From NCBI GenBank assembly GCA_019113455.1, contig DXHG01000156.1, forward strand, positions 1 to 11,183: a stretch of DNA of 11,183 nt, read 5' to 3'. How positions within the stretch are numbered: the first letter of the stretch is position 1; the number at the start of each line of letters is the position of its first letter. Origin of the DNA: Candidatus Treponema faecavium. GTDB lineage: Bacteria > Spirochaetota > Spirochaetia > Treponematales > Treponemataceae. This document shows positions 5,358 through 11,183 of this stretch, one piece after another. The notes beneath the pieces were generated by a model. That model did not search any database. It saw only the letters and a program-made list of their open reading frames with translations, and had not been told where the DNA came from. A program made the position numbers and the translations under genes.

Positions 5358-7161
5358 GCTCTTTTTCTTCCTTATCAGCGTCTTCAGCAGGAGGCGCGAT
5401 ATCCGCTTCTGCAGACGGCAGATTTTCCGCGGCCTCATGCGCTCCTGCCTCTGCGGAAGCCTGCCCCTGCGCTTCGCTGTGTCCGCTTTCTTTCTTTGCG
5501 TCCTCTTCAGGATCTTTCTGATTCGGATACTCAATGCGGGAATGATAATAGCCGGCAAGAATATTTACAAACGCTGCCTCTATCAGAGAAATATCTTTAA
5601 ACGTAAGATCCGCGTTGTCAAGCTGATGATGCTCGATTTTGCTCTGCACCAGCTGGTGAATGAATTTTTCCAAACGAGACACCGACGGTTTTTCCAATGT
5701 CCGGCACGCGGCCTCTACAGTGTCGGCAAGCATCACGACAGCCGATTCCTTAGATGACGGGGGATTGCCGCCGTACGAAAACTCTTCCGTCGAAACGGTA
5801 TCGTCAAGTTTTTTTGCTTCGTTGTAGAAATACGCGATAAGGCTGTTGCCGTGATGCTCGGAAATTATATCGATAACTTCCTGCGGCAGATGCATCTGAT
5901 GCGCCTTTTCAACGCCTTTTTTTACGTGGCTTCTGATAACAGACGCGGAAAGCCTGGGGTTAATCTCATCGTGCTTATTGCTGCCCTGCTGGTTTTCAAC
6001 AAAATACTCGCTTTGCTCAACCTTGCCCAAGTCGTGATAATACGCGCCCACGCGGGCAAGCAACGGGTTGGCGCCTATTTCGCTGCACGCGCTTTCGGCA
6101 AGCGCTGCAACCATGAGCGAATGGTTATACGTGCCGCGCGCGGCAACCAGCATCCTGCGCATGACGGGATTGTTCAGATCTGACAAATCGATGAGCCGCA
6201 GCACTGAAGCGGTATTCAGCAGCAGCTCAAGCGGCGTCAGAAATCCCAGCGCCAGAATACCGGAAACAAAACCGCTCACCGCAGTCAGCAGTATCGTCGG
6301 CAGCAGGTCGGAAAATGTCTGATTAAAAATAATCATGAGCGCAAACAGGTATACCGCGTCAAAAATGCTTATCAGCAGAGACGCCACGACCATATCGCCG
6401 CGCCGCTCAATATGGAACATGATGCGCGCCGCCGTCATCGACGCAGCGACGGAAAACAGAAACGGAATACCTTCAAAATCGGCGGCGCAGAACACGCCCA
6501 GCGACAATATAATAGAAAAATAAATTACCGGCGTCAGTTCAAACAGCACCGTCGCAAGCACGACAACAAATACAACCGGCAGTATCACCGGAAGCATAAC
6601 CGGAGACGCAAACGGCATCACATTGTTGCCAAGCGTCGCTGTCAGATACGTGATAAAGAAAAAAGCGCAGAGCGTTATTACATCGCGGTTCTTGGGCTGC
6701 TTTTTTTGCAGCACAGGCGAACAGAAAAAATACCACAGCGCAAACAGCAAAAGCAGAAACAGCAGTTTATTCGCAAACGTGCGGAAATCGATATATTCAG
6801 GAGACGCCGCCATCTTAGACAGTTTTTCGAGCGCCTCCGCTGAAATGGGAAACCCCTTCTTTACGATTTTTTCTCCCTTCGTAATCGAAATGGGGTTTTC
6901 GGCGTCAGGCGGCAGGGACTTTGCCGCAACGACAGTCCGGTCGGAGATCTGCCCTACTTCGTAGTCTTCTATTGAAAAAGACGATACCGCGCCCGTCGTA
7001 ACGCAGTCAAAAAACACGACTACGGAACAGGCGGCAAATGCGGCAAGAAAAATGAGCAGCAATAAACCGTTTTTGGAAATATACGCCAGCAATGATGGAA
7101 TCAGTTTTGCGCTATCTGTTCCGGTGTCTCCCAGATACGCGATGCTCTTAAATAGTTTCAT
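5350..7161 (-). CDS. pgpH: 7TM-HD membrane phosphohydrolase, PgpH-like (probable c-di-AMP phosphodiesterase)
   Basis: The 603-residue protein has a first membrane helix (about 32-50), a short extracytoplasmic part (about 51-130), a block of about seven membrane helices (about 131-320), a cytoplasmic HD domain, and an acidic Glu/Ala-rich tail (about 540-603). The HD metal ligands are all visible: His347 in 'NHSLMV', His376-Asp377 in 'YYHDLGK', His412, His436-His437 in 'EHHGN', and Asp480 in 'ADTVEAA'. Characterised relatives such as Listeria PgpH hydrolyse c-di-AMP to pApA. The extracytoplasmic region looks much shorter than the roughly 250 residues usual in that family, so any external signal sensing must differ. 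The ATG at 7161 is preferred over an in-frame TTG at 7173 because AGG lies just before it. It overlaps phoH by 14 bases and ybeY by 8, implying translational coupling. Confidence 0.88.
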   Translation of the reverse strand: MKLFKSIAYLGDTGTDSAKLIPSLLAYISKNGLLLLIFLAAFAACSVVVFFDCVTTGAVSSFSIEDYEVGQISDRTVVAAKSLPPDAENPISITKGEKIVKKGFPISAEALEKLSKMAASPEYIDFRTFANKLLFLLLLFALWYFFCSPVLQKKQPKNRDVITLCAFFFITYLTATLGNNVMPFASPVMLPVILPVVFVVVLATVLFELTPVIYFSIILSLGVFCAADFEGIPFLFSVAASMTAARIMFHIERRGDMVVASLLISIFDAVYLFALMIIFNQTFSDLLPTILLTAVSGFVSGILALGFLTPLELLLNTASVLRLIDLSDLNNPVMRRMLVAARGTYNHSLMVAALAESACSEIGANPLLARVGAYYHDLGKVEQSEYFVENQQGSNKHDEINPRLSASVIRSHVKKGVEKAHQMHLPQEVIDIISEHHGNSLIAYFYNEAKKLDDTVSTEEFSYGGNPPSSKESAVVMLADTVEAACRTLEKPSVSRLEKFIHQLVQSKIEHHQLDNADLTFKDISLIEAAFVNILAGYYHSRIEYPNQKDPEEDAKKESGHSEAQGQASAEAGAHEAAENLPSAEADIAPPAEDADKEEKEHE

Positions 7162-8170
7162 ACGCCTGTACAATCTTTTTTACCAGCGGATGCCGCACCA
7201 CATCATCGCCCGTCATTTCAAGCACCGCTATCTCGGGAACAGCACTGAGAACGGCGAGCGCCTGTACGAGACCTGACGGAACACGTTTGGGCAGATCGAT
7301 TTGGGTAACATCCCCGGCAACAAATATTTTGGATTTTTCTCCCATACGGGTTAAAAACATCTTCATCTGTTCCTGCGTTGTGTTCTGCGCCTCATCAAGG
7401 ATAACGGCGCTGTGCGAAAGCGTTCTGCCGCGCATGTAAGCAAGCGGGGCAACCTCTATTGCGCCGGAATCAAGGAGCCGCCTGATCATCTCGCGCGGCA
7501 AAAGCAGTTCCATCGCGTCATATAACGGGCGCAGATACGGACTGATTTTCTGCTCAAGGTCGCCTGGCAGAAAACCAAGGCTTTCTCCCGCCTCCACAAC
7601 CGGCCGCGTGAGAATAACCGACGACACTTCATGCGTGCGCAGCATCCGCAGCGCTTCTGCGGCGGCAAGGAACGTCTTGCCTGTTCCGGCAGGACCGGTG
7701 CAGAACACGAGATCATGCGTTCTCATCGCATGTACCAGCGCCGCCTGATTCTCTGTCCTGGGATACACGCGCCGCATACCGCCCGGCACGGAAATGCACG
7801 CCGACTCATACTGTTCGCGCGGCAGCGGGCGGCGTGAGGCAGGCAGACCGCCGTCAAGCTCCGAAGCATATCTGATATTCATGATAGACAGCAGCATATC
7901 TGTATCCACATCGGAACCGGACTGCGCCTCATCAATAATGCGGTCGATGATATACTGAAACTGCTGTTCAATCCGGGAATCGCTGCTGTCAACCGTTAAT
8001 TCATTGCCGCGGGTAAAAACAGGCACGCCAAGATACTTTTCGATGAGACGCAAATTACTGTCGTTTGTTCCGCACAGACGCGGCAGCAGCGCCGCGTCAG
8101 GAACAACTATTGTATATGAAGATTCCACGAAACTCCCGAATGTGTCTGATGCAGACAGCACATTCTGCAT
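7148..8170 (-). CDS. phoH: PhoH-family ATPase
   Basis: This 340-residue protein has an N-terminal PhoH segment ('LCGTNDSNLRLIEKYLGVPVFTRGNEL', about 32-58) and a P-loop ATPase domain. Walker A GPAGTGKT spans 159-166 (Lys165) and Walker B is 'AVILDEAQN' (Asp259, Glu260). 'FVAGDVTQIDLP' (about 285) follows, and the end 'HPLVKKIVQAYE' is typical of the family. PhoH proteins are cytoplasmic ATPases linked to RNA metabolism; the link to YbeY in the same operon fits that. Length agrees with the family. The ATG at 8170 lies only 4 bases after a -10 box, so the message may be leaderless. An alternative GTG at 8128 (residue 15) has GGGAG upstream, would lie just before the conserved domain and would give a normal leader. 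It is first in a five-gene operon. Confidence 0.93.
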   Translation of the reverse strand: MQNVLSASDTFGSFVESSYTIVVPDAALLPRLCGTNDSNLRLIEKYLGVPVFTRGNELTVDSSDSRIEQQFQYIIDRIIDEAQSGSDVDTDMLLSIMNIRYASELDGGLPASRRPLPREQYESACISVPGGMRRVYPRTENQAALVHAMRTHDLVFCTGPAGTGKTFLAAAEALRMLRTHEVSSVILTRPVVEAGESLGFLPGDLEQKISPYLRPLYDAMELLLPREMIRRLLDSGAIEVAPLAYMRGRTLSHSAVILDEAQNTTQEQMKMFLTRMGEKSKIFVAGDVTQIDLPKRVPSGLVQALAVLSAVPEIAVLEMTGDDVVRHPLVKKIVQAYETI

Positions 8171-8204
8171 GATAATTGTAGACTAAAGAGACAGTATCAG
8201 TCAA
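8168..8204 (-). promoter_or_regulatory. Sigma-70-like promoter of the phoH operon, possibly leaderless
   Basis: On the minus strand TTGACT (8204-8199) matches the -35 consensus in five of six bases, and TACAAT (8180-8175) matches the -10 in five of six, with an 18-base spacer. The -10 ends 4 bases before the phoH ATG, so the predicted start of transcription falls on the ATG itself. No Shine-Dalgarno precedes this ATG. It should drive all five genes down to the TPR gene, since no other promoter is evident between them. Confidence 0.65.
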
Positions 8205-8235
8205 CCGATTTGCAGGCAGGGCATCGACGATTACT

Positions 8236-8400
8236 TTGTACGCTGCACGTGCAGTGCTGGATTTGCAGTTCACTGCCAGGCGTTTATGCGTGTGCACGCG
8301 CGCAGTGTTTCTTTGCGGGTCCCCGCAGGATATTTTTCTGCGTTTGCACGCGGCTTTTTTTTCTTTCTTATTCTCTGTAATGTGTTTTTGGGGAGGAAGG
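8236..8400 (+). repeat. Intergenic repeat, copy B (partner at 1071-1245)
   Basis: This copy aligns without gaps to copy A from 8263 rightward, sharing ttgcagttcactgc (8263-8276) and ttattctctgtaat (8368-8381). The left part adds a perfect 12-base palindrome, CTGCACGTGCAG (8243-8254), and repeats the GCAGT-TC-ACTGC inverted repeat (8265-8276). As in copy A, a T-rich tract follows a small stem, then GGGG. It starts about 30 bases upstream of the phoH -35 box and ends about 30 bases before the DHHW remnant. No protein family or ribosome site supports reading it as a gene. Confidence 0.65.
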
Positions 8401-8429
8401 AAAAACTCTTCTTCAGAGGCGTGTTCTCC

Positions 8430-8862
8430 TCGATAACGCCGAAAACAGACACGGCGCTTGCATGTGAACTATGCAGAAGACAGGGGAAAACTGTACAGGG
8501 AACCGGCTCCTTTAATCTGCTGCTTGATGAAAGGATGCTTGAAACAACCGCTTGTCACTAATAAGAATATGTATAACACGTATATGTACGGAAACACGGT
8601 CGCCGAGATACGCAATCTGCACAACGCAGACGGCGCAAAGCTCCTGATTATCGGAGACTCATTTACCGATGTCGCAGAGCCGTTTCTTGCGCTTGGGTTT
8701 TCCAAGCTTGACCGCATAGACCTGCGCACATTTACCGGCAGCCTGCAATCATACATCACGCAGAACGGTCCCTATGACGCGGTGCTGATATTGTATAATC
8801 CAGATTTATCTGCACAAAAGATCAACAGGAACCCGCACACAGATTCGTTTCATTCCCGCTGA
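8430..8862 (+). pseudogene. DHHW/AlgX-like SGNH protein remnant (5'-truncated, frameshifted)
   Basis: Two adjacent frames together resemble the C-terminal third of DHHW-family proteins, SGNH-hydrolase-like envelope proteins tied to polysaccharide O-acetylation. The first piece (8433-8561) reads 'ITPKTDTALACEL...GSFNLLLDERMLETTACH' and ends in a stop. The second, one frame over, continues with 'NMYNTYMYGNTVAEIRNL', 'KLLIIGDSFTDVAEPFLALGF', 'DRIDLRTF' and 'YDAVLILYNP' to the TGA at 8862. The change of frame lies near 8550-8570. Nothing to the left of 8430 belongs to the family, so signal peptide, the DHHW motif and catalytic front are gone. Intact members are usually about 350-400 residues. A 134-residue open frame from ATG 8458 exists, but its first 36 residues do not fit the family. 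It is the only gene trace on the plus strand. Confidence 0.65.
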
Positions 8863-8877
8863 ACCGGTCTGCCGGCT
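8862..8877. terminator. Small hairpin between convergent genes
   Basis: AACCGG (8862-8867) and CCGGCT (8872-8877) form a short stem (four strong pairs plus a wobble and an A-T) around TCTG, exactly between the remnant's stop and the stop of the ABC ATPase gene. Neither side has a T run, so it is at best a weak bidirectional terminator. Confidence 0.3.
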
Positions 8878-8879
8878 GC

Positions 8880-9611
8880 TCACGCCTGTGCGGAAAGCAG
8901 CAGTTCCTCAACGTCGGCCGCACTCGCGGATAAATGCAGATACCGCTCGCGCACCGAACCGCCGCGGTCCTGATGCACGCGCATGTCGCGGAGGATGCGC
9001 AGCGGCGTTCCGTTCATCACGACAACGCGGTCTGCAAGACAGAGCGCCTCGCGCACATCGTGCGTTACGAGCACCGCAGTGCGGTTTTCCCCGCTGAGCA
9101 TGTGCTCAAGCGCCGCCATCAGCTGCAGCTTCAGCGGCAGATCCTGCGACTGAAACGCCTCGTCAAGCAGCAGCACGCGCGCAGGATACGCGAACGCCCG
9201 CGCAAGCGCCGCACGCTGCCGTTCTCCGCCTGACACGGCAGAAGGCATCGCGCCGGCAAGATGCGCAATTTCGGCTTTTTCAAGATAGGCACGGGCGCAC
9301 TGCGCCGCCGCAGCCTTGTCCATGCACGAAGCGAGCACGATGGCGATATTCTGCTCAATCGTGTACCACGGCAAAAGCCGCGGTTCCTGAAACAAAAACG
9401 AAAGACCACCCTCGCCGCGCTCAATCACGCCGCTTTCAAGCGGAATAAGGCGCGCGATTGCCAACAGCAGCGTCGTTTTGCCGCTGCCAGACGGCGCAAG
9501 CAGCGCTGTTATTTCACCGGCGCGCATGTCAAGACAAAAGCGGTCGTACAAAAGCCGTCCGCCGCGCCGGATGCAGGCCTCGCGTATGCAAATGCCGCCG
9601 TTACGAACCAC
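8880..9611 (-). CDS. ABC transporter ATP-binding protein (nitrate/sulfonate/taurine type)
   Basis: Starting at GTG 9611 the protein has 243 residues and all ABC ATPase motifs. These are Walker A APSGSGKTT (Lys45), a Q-loop 'FLFQEPRLLPW' (about 80), signature VSGGERQ (Ser127), Walker B 'VLLLDEAF' with Asp150 and Glu151, and an H-loop His184 in 'VTHDVREAL'. The D-loop reads FQSQD instead of the usual ALD, a modest departure. The closest families are SsuB/TauB/NrtC-like subunits that power uptake of small organic or inorganic anions and some vitamin precursors; the substrate is not readable. GTG 9611 has GGAGGG 6 bases upstream and overlaps the permease stop by 11 bases; the longer frame from 9677 is permease shadow. 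It is the last gene of the transporter unit. Confidence 0.9.
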   Translation of the reverse strand: MVRNGGICIREACIRRGGRLLYDRFCLDMRAGEITALLAPSGSGKTTLLLAIARLIPLESGVIERGEGGLSFLFQEPRLLPWYTIEQNIAIVLASCMDKAAAAQCARAYLEKAEIAHLAGAMPSAVSGGERQRAALARAFAYPARVLLLDEAFQSQDLPLKLQLMAALEHMLSGENRTAVLVTHDVREALCLADRVVVMNGTPLRILRDMRVHQDRGGSVRERYLHLSASAADVEELLLSAQA

Positions 9612-10362
9612 GTCTCGCCCTCCACAGCGAAAACACGCCCCACAGCAGCCGCTCCGCCGTAAAACTTGCCGCGGCAATCACCAGCGTTACGGCAAACACC
9701 TGATCTGTATTCAAATGCACTTTCGCTCCCTGCAAGAGCGTGCCCGTGCCCCACTTCGGCAGCGTGAGCACCTCGCCTGCAGCGCAGACTTTCCAGCTGA
9801 GTCCAAAGCACGAAAGCATTCCGGCAAGCACGTACGGCAGCGCCGAAGGCACCCGTATGCAGCGCACAATCCGCGCGGGCGAAAGCCCGTACACGCGCGC
9901 CATCTCAAGCAGACGCACGTCGCTGCTGCACGCGCCTTTGTACACCGCGTCCGTCATAACGGGAAGGCACATGATAAACGCCGCAAACACCGGCACCGCG
10001 GACGAACCGAACCAGAAAATGGCGGCGAGAATAAAAGACACTACCGGCGTGCAGCGGATGAGCGCGAGCGGAAACTGCATAAACGTATGGACGCGCGGAT
10101 GCAGCGCGCTCAAAAGCCCGGCGATAAAACCGGCGCACACCGCGAACGCAAACGCGCACACGCTGCGGAGCGCCGTCGAGCCGACGTGCAGCCAGAACGA
10201 GCGTTCCCGCACGAACACGGCAAGCGCGCGGCACGTGTCAAGCGGAGACGGCAGCACAAGCGGAGAACCGGCCGCCGCAGCCGCTGCCTGCCACACGGCA
10301 AGCAGCACCGCGCATGAGAAAACGCTTGCCGCAAGCGTGCCTGAAAACGAACGGCGAGGCAT
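9601..10362 (-). CDS. ABC transporter permease (BPD_transp_1, SsuC/TauC-like)
   Basis: This 253-residue integral membrane protein has an N-terminal helix ('AASVFSCAVLLAVWQ', about 11-25), 'LPSPLDTCRAL' as in SsuC-type permeases, and further helices in about 66-130. The EAA cytoplasmic loop is 'RLLEMARVYGLSPARIVRCIRVPSALPYVLAG' in form, which docks on the ATPase. It ends with the usual 'GEVLTLPKWGTGTLLQ' region and a last helix. It would form the translocation channel as a homodimer in the inner membrane. The ATG at 10362 lies 20 bases after the binding-protein stop, directly behind a run of eight T and with no Shine-Dalgarno, so its translation may be weak. It overlaps the ATPase gene by 11 bases. 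Confidence 0.9.
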   Translation of the reverse strand: MPRRSFSGTLAASVFSCAVLLAVWQAAAAAAGSPLVLPSPLDTCRALAVFVRERSFWLHVGSTALRSVCAFAFAVCAGFIAGLLSALHPRVHTFMQFPLALIRCTPVVSFILAAIFWFGSSAVPVFAAFIMCLPVMTDAVYKGACSSDVRLLEMARVYGLSPARIVRCIRVPSALPYVLAGMLSCFGLSWKVCAAGEVLTLPKWGTGTLLQGAKVHLNTDQVFAVTLVIAAASFTAERLLWGVFSLWRARRGS

Positions 10363-10365
10363 TAC

Positions 10366-10421
10366 AAAAAAAACGGCGGCGGTTAGTTAAAATAAAATCC
10401 CGCGTCGGGGAGCACGCCGCC
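10366..10421 (-). terminator. Terminator-like hairpin between binding protein and permease
   Basis: On the minus strand GGCGGCG (10421-10415) can pair with CGCCGCC (10381-10375), followed by one G and eight T (10373-10366). The loop is about 33 bases, contains the binding-protein stop codon and a smaller CCCG/CGGG stem. If active it would end part of the transcripts before the permease, leaving more binding protein than membrane parts, a common arrangement in ABC importers. The wide loop makes this uncertain. Confidence 0.35.
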
Positions 10422-11183
10422 TACCGAATCGGGCGCAAACGACAGGAACACACGCAGCAGCGTCTCAACCGATTCGCGCATGTCGGTTCCATCGCTGTAC
10501 ACGAATGCGGCGTTCGGTATCGCCTGCGCCGCAACAGCGGCCTGCAGGCCGAGCGTGTGCTTTTCCACCAGCGCGCCGGCTTCTTCGGGATGCGTGTTTG
10601 TCCAGTCAATTGCCTCGCGATAGGCGGCAAGAAACGCGCGCACCGTGTCGGGATACGCCTGCGCAAACTCCCGCCGCACGACAAGCAACGACATCGGATA
10701 CGGCCCGCCGTCCGCTGCGGCGAACGCCTCCTGCACGTCGATGACGCGCGCAATATCGGCGGAACGCGCGCACGCGATTGTCGCAAACGGTTCGGGCACA
10801 CACGCGGTTTCGATTTTTCCGGCAGCAAGCGCCGCGGCAATCTCCGCCGTCGGGATGGAATAGTCAAGTTCCGCCTCAACGCCGGCATGGGCAAGCAGAT
10901 ACCGCAGCAGATAGTCAGGCGTTGAGCCCTGACCGGCAACCGTTATCCTGCGCCCCGCAAGATCATCCATCGAGTTAATACTCAAATCCGAGGACAGCAC
11001 GGAAAGCATCCCGTTGCCGCACACAGCGGCGGCGAGCACCGCGCCGCCGCCTGCCGTATACGTCTTTGCCGCAACATTAGGCGGCAGTACGCCGATATCT
11101 ATTTCGCCTTTTAAGAGCCGCGGCAGAAGCACGTCAGGAGATGCCGCCGTCTCAAATACCGCGTCCGCTCCGCCAAGCTCCGG
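10383..11183 (-). CDS. ABC transporter substrate-binding protein, C-terminal part (cut by window edge)
   Basis: The frame is open from the window edge to TAA at 10385-10383, giving 266 residues with the N-terminus and any signal peptide missing. It resembles NMT1/SsuA-like periplasmic binding proteins. 'LLPRLLKGEIDIGVLPPNVAAKTY' is the usual segment after strand 2, 'LAGRRITVAGQGSTPDYLLRYLLAHAG' the hinge-side loop and helix, 'ALAAGKIETACVPEPFATIA' the second-lobe strand, and 'YPMSLLVVRREFAQAYPDTVRAFLAAYREAIDWTNTHPEEAGALVEKH' the long C-terminal helices. Family members capture sulfonates, nitrate, bicarbonate, or thiamine precursors such as HMP; nothing seen here decides between them. It is the first visible gene of the transporter unit. 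Confidence 0.88.
   Translation of the reverse strand, partial: PELGGADAVFETAASPDVLLPRLLKGEIDIGVLPPNVAAKTYTAGGGAVLAAAVCGNGMLSVLSSDLSINSMDDLAGRRITVAGQGSTPDYLLRYLLAHAGVEAELDYSIPTAEIAAALAAGKIETACVPEPFATIACARSADIARVIDVQEAFAAADGGPYPMSLLVVRREFAQAYPDTVRAFLAAYREAIDWTNTHPEEAGALVEKHTLGLQAAVAAQAIPNAAFVYSDGTDMRESVETLLRVFLSFAPDSVGGVLPDAGFYFN

Noticed and set aside
4987..5757. 256-codon plus-strand open frame
   Set aside because: It lies antisense to ybeY and the HD gene, whose motifs are clear; the frame is a composition shadow.
5350..7173. TTG at 7173 as the start of the HD protein
   Set aside because: ATG at 7161 is in frame, 12 bases downstream, and has AGG just before it; the TTG adds only four residues.
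8458..8862. Intact 134-residue SGNH-like gene
   Set aside because: The first 36 residues do not fit the family, whereas the other frame upstream does, so a frameshifted remnant explains the data better.
9478..10390. Long plus-strand frames of 279 and 216 codons
   Set aside because: They are antisense to the permease and ATPase, and highly Arg/His/Ala-rich as expected for shadows of GC-rich genes.

Overview
The window looks like a chromosomal piece of a moderately GC-rich host-associated spirochete, most likely a Treponema. The reasons are the gene order phoH - 7TM-HD phosphohydrolase - ybeY - tlyC/corC - secreted TPR protein, a remnant of a DHHW-family acetylation protein, and weak or absent Shine-Dalgarno sequences. 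The genus is inferred from protein family and gene order recalled from memory, not from a search. Every intact gene lies on the minus strand; the only plus-strand gene is a broken remnant.

Layout from right to left, the direction of transcription: (1) 11183-8880 holds a compact ABC importer of the nitrate/sulfonate/taurine type: a solute-binding protein cut by the window edge, a permease and an ATPase. The last two overlap, and a terminator-like hairpin lies between binding protein and permease. (2) 8862-8430 is a plus-strand, 5'-truncated and frameshifted remnant of a DHHW/AlgX-like protein, convergent with the ABC genes. (3) 8400-8236 is one copy of an intergenic repeat. (4) 8204-1940 is a five-gene operon with overlapping or close genes, starting at a good sigma-70-type promoter: PhoH ATPase, membrane HD phosphohydrolase (probably c-di-AMP specific), YbeY rRNA endonuclease, a TlyC/CorC CBS protein and a signal-peptide-bearing TPR protein with a FlgT-like C-terminal region. 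(5) 1939-1025 is a 915-base gene-free stretch with a probable operon terminator, a 28-base near-perfect palindrome, a cluster of about nine TTTGCCG/CGGCAAA sites, and a second copy of the repeat. (6) 1024-1 is a two-gene unit: a flavodoxin-domain protein and a PAS sensor, cut by the window edge, with a Cys-x10-Cys-x2-Cys motif.

The main points of interest are non-coding. Two copies of a roughly 165-175 base repeat sit in the same orientation just upstream of the only two clear promoters. In both promoters the -10 box ends only 4-6 bases before the ATG, so leaderless mRNAs are likely. The palindrome cluster at 1441-1638 is also unexplained. I found no RNA gene, CRISPR array, transposase, phage gene or recognisable defence system.
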